This document shows, one piece after another, positions 26,314-35,333 of a DNA stretch of 64,000 nt. A model generated the notes under the pieces. The model saw nothing but the letters and a program-made list of their open reading frames with translations. It ran no database searches and was not told the origin of the DNA. A program made the position numbers and the translations under genes. Numbering within the stretch: position 1 is the stretch's first letter; each line of letters opens with the position of its first letter. This DNA is from Arcicella sp034931005 (lineage in GTDB: Bacteria > Bacteroidota > Bacteroidia > Cytophagales > Spirosomataceae), in contig NZ_JAYGIN010000001.1 in NCBI RefSeq assembly GCF_034931005.1, positions 372,001 through 436,000 on the forward strand. The letters are read 5' to 3'.

Positions 26314-29300
26314 TTAATCATTGTGGTTTTGTTCATCTGTTGTACCTTCTTCAAGAGCCAATTTAGATTCCTCAGTTACATAATTGGCACTTGAAATGAA
26401 AGTATAAATGGCAGGAATTACTAACAAGGTCAAAATCAAGGAGAACAAGATACCTCCAACAACTACCGTTCCCAAAGGCACACGACTTGTTGAGGCTGCT
26501 CCCAAACTTAATGCAATCGGTAAAGCACCCAAAGATGTTGCTAAACTGGTCATCAAAATTGGACGTAAACGTTGCGTTGAAGCTACAACAACTGCCTCAA
26601 ATTTGGACAATCCCTCCTCACGTTTCTGATTGGCAAATTCTACAATCAAAATACCGTTTTTGGTTACCAAACCAATCAACATAATCATTCCGATTTGAGA
26701 GAAAATATTAAGCGTTTGGTCAAAAAACCACAAACTACCTAACGCACCTGCCAAAGCTAAAGGCACGGTAATCATAATCGTGAATGGGTCTTTGAAACTT
26801 TCAAATTGTGCGGCTAATAACAAATAAATCAGCGTTAGAGCCAACCCAAAAGCAAAAGCGGTATTAGATGAACTTTCAGAATAATCTCTTGAAGGTCCAC
26901 TCAAAGCCGTTTGGAACGATTTATCTAAAACTTTATCCGCAATTTTTTGCATCGCTTTTACACCATCACCAATCGTTTTTCCTTCTGCCAAAGATGCAGA
27001 AACTGTTGCCGATTTCAGACGATTAAAGTGGTAAAGCGTTGAAGGATTACTACTTTCTTCCAATTTCACAACGGCACTTAACGGAATTCTTTCACCACGA
27101 GTATTGGTTACAAATAGGTTTTCAATGTCGCTCGGTTGAGTTCTTTCGCCTCTTTCAACTTGAGCAATTACTTCATATTGACGACCGTTCATCGTAAAAT
27201 ACGCCAATCTTCTTCCACTAAATGCTCCTTGTACCGCACTTACTACGTCTTGAGTCGTTAATGCCAAATCCTTAATTTTGATACGGTCGAAAGTCATTAA
27301 AAGTTCTGGTTTATTGAACTTCAAGTTTACATCAACGTTTTGGAATGTTTTATCATTTCGGGCTTCATCCAAGAATTTAGGCAAAGCATCTTTAATTTTG
27401 GCAAAATCAATATTCTGAACTACAAACTGCACAGGTAAACTACCACGAGAACCCAAACCAACGGAAATCGTCTGTTCTTGAATTCCAAAAATTCGAGCAT
27501 TATTAAACTTACTTAGTTTTTTATTGAGCGTTTTGGCAATTTCGTCCTGACTTCTATTTCGTTTATCTGGGTCAACTAAACCGACACGAGCAATTGATGA
27601 GTTTGTACCCCCAACACCTCCAAAACCTGGAATGGCATTAAATACAAAATCTTTTTCTGGAATAGAGTCATTCAAATAATTCGTAACCTTATCCGAAACA
27701 CTTTGCGTATATCCATAACTTGAGCCTTCGGGCGTTGTGATGGTAAAACGAACACTACTTTTATCTTCCATCGGAGCAATTTCACTTTGCAAGTTTTTAC
27801 CCGAAAACCAGATTAAAAGTCCACACGCCAAAACGATTACCCAAGCCATCCAACGTACACGCATAAATCCTTTCAGAATACGCTGATAACCACTTTCCAT
27901 ACCTGTAAAAAATGGTTCAGTTTTGTCATAAAGCCAACCATGCCCCGCTTTTTTACGAGTCAAATACACGTTCAGAACTGGCGTAATTGTCAGAGAAACA
28001 AAGGCGGAAATCAAAACCGCACCCGCTACGACAATACCAAATTCTCGGAATAAACGACCCACGAAACCTTCCAAGAAAATTACAGGTAAAAACACCACTG
28101 CCAAGGTCAATGAAGTAGAAATTACGGCAAAGAAAATTTCCTTACTTCCTTCCAACGCCGCCTTTCTGATTGGCAAACCTTGTTCTAATTTTCGGAAGAT
28201 ATTTTCAGTTACAACAATACCATCATCCACTACTAAACCCGTTGCTAAAACGATTCCCAAAAGCGTCAAAACGTTGATAGTAAATCCGCACAAATACATC
28301 ACGAAGAAAGTCGCAATCAATGAAATAGGAATATCTATCAAAGGACGAATAGCAATTAACCAGTTTCTGAAAAAGAAGAAAATAACCAATACAACCAATC
28401 CGAAGGAAATAATCAAAGTTTCTTCAACCTCCTCCAAAGAACGGCGAACGTTTTTGGTATTATCAATCAATAATTTAAACTCAATATCCGATTTATTTTC
28501 TTTCTTGATTTCCTCCAGACGCTTGTTAAATTCATCGGCAATTTTGATGTAATTTGCCCCAGGTTGTGGCACAACTGCCAAACCAACGGCATAAACACCA
28601 TTGTATTTCCAACTTTGTTCTAAGTTTTCTGGCCCTAATTCAACGCCTGCAATATCTCCCAAACGAACAATTCCATCAATACTTTGACGAATAATTAAGT
28701 CTCTAAATTGTTGTTCTGTCGTTAATCTTCCCAAAGCACGAATAGTCATTTCGGTATTACTTCCGTAGATTTTCCCTGCGGGTAATTCTACGTTTTCACG
28801 AGCGAGAGCCGTTTGAACATCGGTAAATGATAAACCGTAAGCGTTCATTCGGTCAGTTTTAAGCCAAACACGCATCGAATAACGTTTTTGCCCTAAAATG
28901 TTCACCCCACTTACGTCATTGATGGTTTGAAAACGTTGTTGAAGTACATTTTCTGCATAATCACTTAACTCTAATAAGCCTTTACTTCTACTCTGAATTG
29001 CCAATAAAAGAATAAAATCACTGTTGGCATCGGCTTTAGAAACCACTGGCGGAGCGTCAATATCTTGCGGTAAACTTCTTACTGCCTGAGCAACTTTGTC
29101 ACGTACATCACTGGCGGCGGCTTCTAAGGGTACGTCTAAGTTAAATTCAACCGAAATTGAACTACTTCCTAAGGTACTCGATGAGGTAATTGAGCGAATA
29201 CCAGGAATACCATTAATTTGCTTTTCTAATGGTTCCGTGATTTGGTTTTCAATAATATCGGGGTTTGCACCTGTATATGAAGTCCTTACCGTAACAATGG

Positions 29301-29427
29301 GCGGGTCAATGGCGGGATAATCACGTACTGCCAAGAATGAAAAACCTACTACTCCAAAAAGAATAATAAGGATGTTCATCACCGTAGCAAATACGGGTCT
29401 TTTTAATGATAATTCTGAAATATTCAT
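26314..29427 (-). CDS. RND efflux pump, inner-membrane permease (AcrB/HAE1 type)
   Basis: A 1037-residue proton-driven drug or toxin exporter. It has two six-helix halves each with a large periplasmic loop. RND landmarks: start SLKRPVFATVMNILIILFGV, FLAVRDYPAIDPPIVTVRTS, GTNSSIARVGLV in the porter domain, the helix-4 acidic pair in ATGLVVDDGIVVTENIFRKL (proton relay), and MIMLIGLVTKNGILIVEFAN in the second half. Length is typical. It is read after the adaptor gene (261 bases away) and before tolC. Substrate is not inferable. Confidence 0.97.
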   Translation of the reverse strand: MNISELSLKRPVFATVMNILIILFGVVGFSFLAVRDYPAIDPPIVTVRTSYTGANPDIIENQITEPLEKQINGIPGIRSITSSSTLGSSSISVEFNLDVPLEAAASDVRDKVAQAVRSLPQDIDAPPVVSKADANSDFILLLAIQSRSKGLLELSDYAENVLQQRFQTINDVSGVNILGQKRYSMRVWLKTDRMNAYGLSFTDVQTALARENVELPAGKIYGSNTEMTIRALGRLTTEQQFRDLIIRQSIDGIVRLGDIAGVELGPENLEQSWKYNGVYAVGLAVVPQPGANYIKIADEFNKRLEEIKKENKSDIEFKLLIDNTKNVRRSLEEVEETLIISFGLVVLVIFFFFRNWLIAIRPLIDIPISLIATFFVMYLCGFTINVLTLLGIVLATGLVVDDGIVVTENIFRKLEQGLPIRKAALEGSKEIFFAVISTSLTLAVVFLPVIFLEGFVGRLFREFGIVVAGAVLISAFVSLTITPVLNVYLTRKKAGHGWLYDKTEPFFTGMESGYQRILKGFMRVRWMAWVIVLACGLLIWFSGKNLQSEIAPMEDKSSVRFTITTPEGSSYGYTQSVSDKVTNYLNDSIPEKDFVFNAIPGFGGVGGTNSSIARVGLVDPDKRNRSQDEIAKTLNKKLSKFNNARIFGIQEQTISVGLGSRGSLPVQFVVQNIDFAKIKDALPKFLDEARNDKTFQNVDVNLKFNKPELLMTFDRIKIKDLALTTQDVVSAVQGAFSGRRLAYFTMNGRQYEVIAQVERGERTQPSDIENLFVTNTRGERIPLSAVVKLEESSNPSTLYHFNRLKSATVSASLAEGKTIGDGVKAMQKIADKVLDKSFQTALSGPSRDYSESSSNTAFAFGLALTLIYLLLAAQFESFKDPFTIMITVPLALAGALGSLWFFDQTLNIFSQIGMIMLIGLVTKNGILIVEFANQKREEGLSKFEAVVVASTQRLRPILMTSLATSLGALPIALSLGAASTSRVPLGTVVVGGILFSLILTLLVIPAIYTFISSANYVTEESKLALEEGTTDEQNHND

Positions 29428-29510
29428 GAATATGATGGATTAAATCAGCTTTAAAGCAATGATTTGATTTTCTACAAAGAAAAATAACTTTAGCATATAG
29501 TGAGTTTTAT

Positions 29511-29541
29511 GTAGCACGGGAATCTTTCCCGTGAAGCCTAC
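29511..29541. repeat. Single REP-like hairpin (GTAG ... CTAC)
   Basis: GTAG, then the hairpin CACGGGAATCTTTCCCGTG, then a tail ending in CTAC. It lies in the 260-base gap between the adaptor and RND genes of the efflux operon, which otherwise shows no gene. Same head and hairpin logic as the other REP-like units but with an unrelated stem sequence. Confidence 0.65.
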
Positions 29542-29687
29542 AAACAGATTAGACTCCAATATCGCTTAGTTAAAGAATTTATTTGGTACAAACTTTCGGG
29601 AAGTTAATCAGCTTAACTAAACAACATTTGATTAGACTCTGTTGCCCTCCTATCGCTCAAAAAATATACTGCTTGTTCTAAGTTCTA

Positions 29688-30740
29688 TTACAAGTTTTTC
29701 ACACTACGAACCTTTACAGGTTTGTCTGGACGAGCAAATAATACACCATCTACTACAATGGAATCGCCGTCTGCTATGCCACTGGTAATTTCCACAGAAC
29801 CTTCTTGTCGCACGCCTGTTTCAACTACTACATAATTGGCAACGCCATTTTTAACTAATACCAACTTTTTATTTTTATCGTCAGGAATTATGGCATTGGT
29901 TGGTACCATAATGCTTTTACGGGCAGCACCTGCATTGAAATATACCTTAGCGAATGTTCCAGGATTGGCAGAACAATTACTAAGTGAAGCACGAATCAAT
30001 AAATTTCGAGTAGTCTGATTTACCTGAGGCTCACGAGCTATCACAACGGCTTTGCAACGAGAATTACCTTGTCCTTCTACGGCAACTTCTACCACTGAAC
30101 CTTTACGAATAATACCTGCGTATTCTTCTGGAACGGTAAAGTCAATTTTCAATTTGTTGACTTGCTGCATAGTGGCAATGATGGTTGTTGGAGAAACGTA
30201 AGCTCCTTGAGAAATTTGACGGAGACCTATTAAACCGCTGAATGGTGCTTTCAATACGGTTTTATCAATCAACACTTGGGTATATGCCATGTCAGCTTTC
30301 AAGCTATTTACTTGATTGAGAGCAGTATCATATTCTCCCTGAGAAATACCATTGACTGCCAAAAGTTTAGCCAAACGTTGTTCCGTTTTTTGAGCTAATT
30401 CAAGTTGAACTTTCGTTTTGTTCAATTGAGCTTGCAAATCAGCATCATTGATACGAGCCAAAACGGTTCCTTGAGCAACATTTGTCCCTTCTGGAATATT
30501 GAGATAGGTTATACGACCACTAACTTCCGTGTGTAGTTCCACAAATTCGTTGGCAACGATTGAACCATTCGCCTCTGTAATTGAACTAATACCTTGATGT
30601 GAGGCAATAATGACATCAACAACAGCAGGTTTGTCTTCTTTTTTACTTAAATCTTCCTTTTTCTTTTTGCTACATCCTGCCAAGCTTAAACAAAAGACTA
30701 TGATGGCAAAAAATACTAATAGTGGATTAGTGTTCTTCAT
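29688..30740 (-). CDS. RND efflux periplasmic adaptor (membrane fusion protein), lipoprotein
   Basis: A 350-residue HlyD/AcrA-type adaptor. I start at the ATG at 30738-30740, which gives a normal lipoprotein signal ending in LAGC (Cys23); an in-frame ATG 24 bases upstream adds eight residues. The order is: biotinyl-lipoyl half (EVSGRITYLNIPEGTNVAQG), coiled-coil hairpin with LNKTKVQLELAQKTEQRLAK, second lipoyl half (KAPFSGLIGLRQISQGAYVS), beta-barrel, and a membrane-proximal domain (IMVPTNAIIPDDKNKKLVLV). It links the RND pump to the TolC channel and is the first gene of the operon. No regulator is next to it. Confidence 0.95.
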   Translation of the reverse strand: MKNTNPLLVFFAIIVFCLSLAGCSKKKKEDLSKKEDKPAVVDVIIASHQGISSITEANGSIVANEFVELHTEVSGRITYLNIPEGTNVAQGTVLARINDADLQAQLNKTKVQLELAQKTEQRLAKLLAVNGISQGEYDTALNQVNSLKADMAYTQVLIDKTVLKAPFSGLIGLRQISQGAYVSPTTIIATMQQVNKLKIDFTVPEEYAGIIRKGSVVEVAVEGQGNSRCKAVVIAREPQVNQTTRNLLIRASLSNCSANPGTFAKVYFNAGAARKSIMVPTNAIIPDDKNKKLVLVKNGVANYVVVETGVRQEGSVEITSGIADGDSIVVDGVLFARPDKPVKVRSVKNL

Positions 30741-30950
30741 TTTTAAATTGAAAATATTATTCAACGTTGATTTTTATGTAAAGGTAACTTGCGAAGAATA
30801 ACCTTTTATCCCGTTTTACTGCACAATATCAATATATTTCGACCAAGGATTATAATGTGTAGATATGTCGGAAATAGTTGGCAGAAAATATAACTATTTG
30901 AAGAGAAGCTATAAAATAAAATACTCGAAAAACACTATTAAAAATTGCAT

Positions 30951-31005
30951 TTATACAAGAATTGCCAAATCTGATAAAATATCAAATTTGGCAATTCTTG
31001 TATAA
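30951..31005 (-). terminator. Strong hairpin after the outer-membrane protein gene
   Basis: Perfect 20-base arms (30951-30970 and 30986-31005) around a loop that can extend the stem, 14 bases after the stop at 31019. On the minus strand it is followed by TGCAATTTTTAA, a weak T-tract. It separates the gene from the efflux operon. Confidence 0.75.
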
Positions 31006-31018
31006 TTTTCTGAGAGAT

Positions 31019-31984
31019 TTAAAAGTCAATACCCGTTCCTTTCATAAATTTTGAAGACAATTTTGACTTACTCGTGATATACCTCAAACTCAAACCTAAA
31101 TAAGGTGTTGCGGGCATTGTGGAAGTTGCTAAATTTTCATTAGCGGTATTAAATGTTTTTACTTGACGAAAAGCGGTCAAGCCACCTTCAATTCCTAAAT
31201 TGAATACATTTAGAACATGAGCATTGGCAGATAATGTAAACTTGACGTGTTGATAATTTTGACGACGAACTAATTTTTCTGCCGCACTATATTCTTGATA
31301 CCCTCCACTAAAACCATCGTAAACGGTATTAAAATCAAGATGTAACCATTGGTTTGCCTTATAAGTTACACTTGCTCTAAATGGTAATATCCCAGAAACC
31401 TTCCAATCATCCCCAAAGGATTTTGTAAAACCAAAAATGGGAATAATTCTAAATTTTTGACTGTAAACAATGGCTGTTCCGTAGAGAATTTGGGTTCTAA
31501 GTCCTAAAATTCGCAGTCGTGCTGCACCACCATAAAAATACGGTTGTGGGTTAAAAAACGTTTCATTTGACTGCGTAACACCTCCACCAACACCATAAAC
31601 CCAAAACTTTTCTCTTAAACTTGCCTTCAATTGCACATACGTCAAGCCCATTGTTTTATAACCACCGTCAGGTTGTTCTTTGCCATCAATAGTTGTGTTG
31701 ATTTGGGCAAGATTGGCAATCAACAACGTATGTTTTGCTTGAATGTCCGCTTTTTTTCCAAAGCCAATTCCTGCTGAAATTTCGGTACTCAAAGGAATTA
31801 TTCCCAAAGCAGAACTTCTATTTAAACCAAATTGATGACCGTTACTCATCGAGGCATCGGGCATAATTTCAGTTTTTAAAGTGATATTAGGATAAAATAA
31901 TTGGCTTAATGAAGGAGTCTGGCAAAAAGCACCAAAACCAACAGAAATCATGATTGAAAAGCAAAAAAGTTTTTTTGAGAGCAT
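31019..31984 (-). CDS. Predicted outer-membrane beta-barrel protein (DUF6268-like)
   Basis: A 321-residue protein with a signal peptide (cleavage near AFCQTPS) and alternating beta strands rich in Gly and aromatic residues: LSTEISAGIGFGKKADIQ, FWVYGVGGGVTQSNETFF, GTAIVYSQKFRIIPIFGFTK, NVFNLGIEGGLTAFRQV. This is the pattern of an outer-membrane barrel, and the layout resembles the DUF6268 group found in Bacteroidota, though I could not confirm that. The C-terminus (GTGIDF) ends in an aromatic residue, common for barrels. It is a single-gene unit with a terminator; neighbours do not suggest a role. Confidence 0.75.
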   Translation of the reverse strand: MLSKKLFCFSIMISVGFGAFCQTPSLSQLFYPNITLKTEIMPDASMSNGHQFGLNRSSALGIIPLSTEISAGIGFGKKADIQAKHTLLIANLAQINTTIDGKEQPDGGYKTMGLTYVQLKASLREKFWVYGVGGGVTQSNETFFNPQPYFYGGAARLRILGLRTQILYGTAIVYSQKFRIIPIFGFTKSFGDDWKVSGILPFRASVTYKANQWLHLDFNTVYDGFSGGYQEYSAAEKLVRRQNYQHVKFTLSANAHVLNVFNLGIEGGLTAFRQVKTFNTANENLATSTMPATPYLGLSLRYITSKSKLSSKFMKGTGIDF

Positions 31985-32174
31985 AAATTTGAAGTTTTTA
32001 AATAAACGTAGAAGGTATTTTAAAAGTATGCTATGTTAAATTTTAAGATGAGTGAGTATTTTTATCAAAAACATTCTTTTAGGATTATTGAAAGTTAGAA
32101 TTCCCTCTTTTCAACCGTCAGAGCTAATGAGGTAACATCTTGCTAATCAAGTCGATATTATTATGCAACAATTA

Positions 32175-32184
32175 CAAACGTTTG
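32175..32184. promoter_or_regulatory. Candidate LacI-family operator upstream of myo-inositol oxygenase
   Basis: CAAACGTTTG, a perfect palindrome with a CG centre. Read on the minus strand its flanks give TATGCAAACGTTTG, the same 14 bases as around 4157-4166 in the SusCD locus. Confidence 0.5.
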
Positions 32185-32229
32185 CATATAAAAATCACCT
32201 CATTTTAAGGTTATTTTAAATCACACCGA

Positions 32230-32260
32230 TTGAATTTATTTGATATAATTTATAACTTTG
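32230..32260 (+). promoter_or_regulatory. Bacteroidota promoter of myo-inositol oxygenase
   Basis: TTG at 32230-32232 and TAACTTTG at 32253-32260 with 20 bases between them, matching the TTG-N19/21-TAnnTTTG consensus. The ATG follows 51 bases later. Confidence 0.7.
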
Positions 32261-32311
32261 AATATAAGAATATTTACATTTTAACAATTAACCGTTTTCG
32301 GTTTTATCCTC

Positions 32312-33181
32312 ATGGAATTTTCAGAAAAAGAAATTGCTCCGTTATCAAGCCTTGACGTTTGGGAAGATGATGTTTTATTGCGTTATCCAGAAGAAGATGC
32401 TCCTAAAAAAGCGAAAGAAGAATATCGCAATTACGATAATCCCGAAAGAGATACTGTACGTGAATTTTACAGATTAAACCACAAGTTTCAAACCTACGAT
32501 TTTGTTAAAGAGAAGCAAGCAGAGTTTTTGAAATTCAATAAAACTGAAATGCCAATTTGGGAAGCATTCGATTTCTTGAATACCTTAGTGGATGATTCTG
32601 ACCCTGATACTTCTCTCGACCAATGGCAACATTTGTTACAAACTTCTGAGGCAATCCGTGCTGACGGTCATCCAGATTGGTTTGTATTGACAGGTCTTTT
32701 ACACGATATGGGTAAAGTTCTATGCCTTTTCGGTGAAGCTCAATGGGCAGTAGTTGGAGATACTTTCCCTGTGGGTTGTCAGCATTCGGATAAAATTGTT
32801 TATGCTGAATATTTTGCGGCAAATCCAGATGCCCACGATTCAAAATATAACACAAAATATGGCGTTTATGAACCAAATTGTGGTTTGAAAAACGTAGATA
32901 TGTCGTGGGGACATGATGAATATCTGTACCAAATGGTTAAAGACCATTTACCAGAAGAAGCATTGTACATGATTCGTTACCACTCATTTTATTCACAACA
33001 TCGTGAAAATGCTTACGAACACTTGATGGACGAACACGACCACGCTATGTTTGAGTGGGTGAAGAAATTTAACCCTTACGATTTGTACTCAAAATTGCCA
33101 ACGCCTCCAGATACGCAAGCATTGAAACCATATTACGAAGATTTGTTAAAAAAATATCTTCCAGCAACATTGAAGTTTTAA
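32312..33181 (+). CDS. Myo-inositol oxygenase
   Basis: A 289-residue di-iron HD-domain enzyme that cleaves myo-inositol with oxygen to D-glucuronate. The metal ligands can be placed by spacing against the mammalian enzyme: His107 (QHLLQTSEAIR), His131-Asp132 (LLHDMGKV), His201 (SWGHDEYLYQ), His224 (MIRYHSFYSQH) and Asp257 (NPYDLYSK). The substrate region WAVVGDTFPVGC and PDWFVLTGLLHDMGK are highly characteristic. It is cytoplasmic with no signal peptide. It stands alone with its own promoter and terminator; no inositol transporter or uronate isomerase is nearby, so its pathway partners are elsewhere. The LacI-type site upstream suggests carbohydrate control. Confidence 0.97.
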   Translation: MEFSEKEIAPLSSLDVWEDDVLLRYPEEDAPKKAKEEYRNYDNPERDTVREFYRLNHKFQTYDFVKEKQAEFLKFNKTEMPIWEAFDFLNTLVDDSDPDTSLDQWQHLLQTSEAIRADGHPDWFVLTGLLHDMGKVLCLFGEAQWAVVGDTFPVGCQHSDKIVYAEYFAANPDAHDSKYNTKYGVYEPNCGLKNVDMSWGHDEYLYQMVKDHLPEEALYMIRYHSFYSQHRENAYEHLMDEHDHAMFEWVKKFNPYDLYSKLPTPPDTQALKPYYEDLLKKYLPATLKF

Positions 33182-33187
33182 TTTTAG

Positions 33188-33223
33188 AAGCCTTTATTCA
33201 GCAATGGATGAAGGCTTTTTTTT
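33188..33223 (+). terminator. Rho-independent terminator of myo-inositol oxygenase
   Basis: AAGCCTTTATTC pairs with GATGAAGGCTT (one mismatch and one G-T pair allowed) 6 bases after the stop, followed by eight T residues. Confidence 0.88.
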
Positions 33224-33281
33224 ATTGATAAAATTCTGAGTAAATTGTGGCTACTCTTCCGCAATCAATATCCTAACCACG

Positions 33282-33932
33282 ATGAAAACTAAAACGTTTA
33301 CCTACATTTTTGCCACTATTTCTATTCTTGAAATTATTTCGGGAATGATTGATTATCGGGAAGGCGTATTTTTGACAAAACCTTTGATAATGCTTTCTAT
33401 TATCGTTTTCTACTATTTACAATCTCAAAAATCTTTCGAAAAACAAGATATTTTAATGCTGATTGCTTTTACCTTCTCATGGTTGGGAGATATTTTTTTA
33501 ATGTTTTCGGGAGAATTATTTTTCATGTTAGGTTTAGGGTCTTTCATGATGACACATCTATTTTACATTTTTGTTTTTAGTAGAAATAAAACAAAAGCCA
33601 ACCATTTAGCTCGGATTTGTATTCCAATTCTTTCTATTTCAATATTTTTACTTATTTACAATCATGTTGAAAAAGGTTTACTGATTCCCGTTTTGGTGTA
33701 TATGTTGGCAATTAGTACGATGGCAATTACCGCTTCGGAAAGGAAAACGAATACGGAAAGTTTTAGATTTGTATTTGTGGGAGCCATATTATTTGTCATT
33801 TCTGACTCATTTCTTGCCATCGAAAAATTTGCCTATAAAATACCTGCTTCAACTATTTTAATAATGTCAACTTACATTTTAGCCCAATATTTCATCGCTA
33901 CGGGATTTTTAAAACAATCTTTAAAAGCGTAA
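33282..33932 (+). CDS. Lysoplasmalogenase, YhhN/TMEM86 family
   Basis: A 216-residue integral membrane protein with about seven or eight hydrophobic segments. The family motifs are present: LTKPLIMLSII near residue 30, SWLGDIFLMF around 67-76 (the conserved Gly-Asp is in the active site region), GSFMMTHLFYIFVF, and AILFVISDSFLAIEKF with the second conserved Ser-Asp. Family members cleave the vinyl-ether bond of lysoplasmalogens or act on related lysolipids. It is followed directly by the 27-base REP array and then a glycosyltransferase gene. Confidence 0.9.
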   Translation: MKTKTFTYIFATISILEIISGMIDYREGVFLTKPLIMLSIIVFYYLQSQKSFEKQDILMLIAFTFSWLGDIFLMFSGELFFMLGLGSFMMTHLFYIFVFSRNKTKANHLARICIPILSISIFLLIYNHVEKGLLIPVLVYMLAISTMAITASERKTNTESFRFVFVGAILFVISDSFLAIEKFAYKIPASTILIMSTYILAQYFIATGFLKQSLKA

Positions 33933-33947
33933 ATTGAGCCTTTAAAC

Positions 33948-34253
33948 GTAACACAGACTTTAGTCTGTACGTAAATTAAACAACAGGCTGAAGCGTGTAC
34001 TACTAAAGAACAGACTGAAGTCTGTGTTACTAAACAACAGGCTGAAGTCTGTGTTACTAAACAACAGGCTGAAACCTGTACTACTAAAGAACAGACTGAA
34101 GTCTGTGTTACTAAACAACAGACTGAAGTCTGTGTTACTAAACAACAGGCTGAAACCTGTACTACTAAAAAACAGACTGAAGTCTGTGTTACTAAACAAC
34201 AGGCTGAAGCCTGTGCTACTAAAGAACAGACTGAAGTCTGTGTTACCACAATG
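33948..34253. repeat. REP-like array: one inverted unit plus ten tandem 27-bp units ending at a start codon
   Basis: The first unit (33948-33970) is GTAACACAGACT..., in plus orientation. From 33984, ten units of exactly 27 bases follow in the opposite orientation, each with a stem CAGrCT / AGyCTG, a GTAG or GTAA head (as TTAC/CTAC) and a spacer like TAAACAA. The fourth stem position changes with its partner: A-T in five units, G-C in four, G-T in one. The tenth unit's last three bases are the ATG of the glycosyltransferase gene. Because 27 is a multiple of three, meaningless open frames run through it on both strands. Confidence 0.92.
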
Positions 34254-35264
34254 ACCAGAAAATATTCGATAATTATTCCCGTTTATAACCGCCCCGATGA
34301 AGTTGAAGAATTATTGGAATGCCTTGTAAAACAAACTTATAAAAACTTTGAAATCGTAATTATTGAAGATGGTTCAGCCACAAAATGTGATACTGTTATC
34401 GATAAGTTTGAGCATAAATTAGAAATTCATTATTATTTTCAAGAAAATACTGGACAAGGTTTTGCCCGCAACACAGGTTTCAGATACGCTCAAGGTGATT
34501 ATTTTATCATTTTGGACTCTGACGCTCTTATCGAACCAAACTATCTTGAAATCGTTGAAAATCAACTCAATACCCATTATTTAGATTTATATGGAGGTCC
34601 CGACCGTGACCATCCCAACTTCTCTCCTATCCAAAAAGCCATCAGTTATTCTATGACTTCTGTTTTCACAACGGGTGGCATTAGAGGTAGTAAAAAGAAT
34701 TTAGGCGGGACTTTTCATCCAAGAAGTTTCAATATGGGACTTTCGAGAGCAGTTTATGAAAAAACAAAAGGCTTCATCATTACTCGCATGGGCGAAGATA
34801 TTGAGTTTTCGATTCGAGCAATTTCTTTAGGTTTTAAATCAGGATTAATTCCCGAAGCATTTATTTATCACAAACGCAGAACCAGTTTTTCACAATTTTA
34901 TAAGCAATTGAGATTCTTTGGTAAAGCACGCATAAATATCAGTCGTTTTTTCCCGAAAGAATTAAAATTGGTGCATACCTTCCCGATGGTTTTCACCTTA
35001 GGATGTTTCTCAATTCCATTTCTATATTTTATTTACAAACCACTCTTTTATCTCGGAATTTGCCTTCTTTCACTTTACGTTTTATTGAACTTCATAGATT
35101 CTACTTTAAAAAATAAAAGTATAAAAGTTGGCTTATTGAGTATCGTAGCGGTTTTTGTACAATTATTAGCTTATGGAATTGGTTTCATGACCGAAGCTTG
35201 GAAAAAACTATTTGAAGAGAAAGGCTATAAACAAACAGGCGAACAAATAGAATATCCGTCTTAA
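34251..35264 (+). CDS. Family 2 glycosyltransferase, membrane-associated
   Basis: A 337-residue GT2 enzyme. Motifs: KYSIIIPVYNRPDEVEELLE at the start, VIIEDGSATK for the nucleotide-sugar site, a DSDALIEP metal-binding DxD-type motif near residue 88, and the acceptor-side GEDIEFSIRAISLG (ED motif with the catalytic acidic residue). Residues about 235-320 carry two or three hydrophobic segments (FPMVFTLGCFSIPFLYFIYK; LLSLYVLLNFIDS; LLSIVAVFVQLLAYGIGFM), so it is anchored in the inner membrane. Its start codon forms the end of the REP array, so the whole region just upstream of the start is repeat DNA. Product and acceptor unknown. Confidence 0.93.
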   Translation: MTRKYSIIIPVYNRPDEVEELLECLVKQTYKNFEIVIIEDGSATKCDTVIDKFEHKLEIHYYFQENTGQGFARNTGFRYAQGDYFIILDSDALIEPNYLEIVENQLNTHYLDLYGGPDRDHPNFSPIQKAISYSMTSVFTTGGIRGSKKNLGGTFHPRSFNMGLSRAVYEKTKGFIITRMGEDIEFSIRAISLGFKSGLIPEAFIYHKRRTSFSQFYKQLRFFGKARINISRFFPKELKLVHTFPMVFTLGCFSIPFLYFIYKPLFYLGICLLSLYVLLNFIDSTLKNKSIKVGLLSIVAVFVQLLAYGIGFMTEAWKKLFEEKGYKQTGEQIEYPS

Positions 35265-35333
35265 ATAAATGGGAAATCTCGTATTCCTCATTTGTTATTT
35301 TTTAAAATTTTCAAATAACTTTTGAAAACTATA

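Larger units (their letters stand above)
31985..32311. other. Intergenic region upstream of myo-inositol oxygenase
   Basis: 327 bases between divergent genes with no coding sequence. It holds a LacI-type palindrome (32175-32184) and, 45 bases after it, a complete Bacteroidota promoter (32230-32260), so the palindrome lies just upstream of the promoter. Confidence 0.65.

Noticed and set aside
33984..34253. Possible CRISPR array
   Set aside because: Units are contiguous 27-mers with short conserved spacers; no unique spacers of 30-40 bases and no cas genes. Hairpins and GTAG heads fit REP elements.
33872..34254. Three overlapping open frames through the 27-bp repeat array on both strands, coding for repetitive Cys/Leu- or Asn/Lys-rich peptides
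   Set aside because: The unit length is a multiple of three and lacks stops in several frames; the peptides are simple translations of the REP array, with no signals of a real gene.
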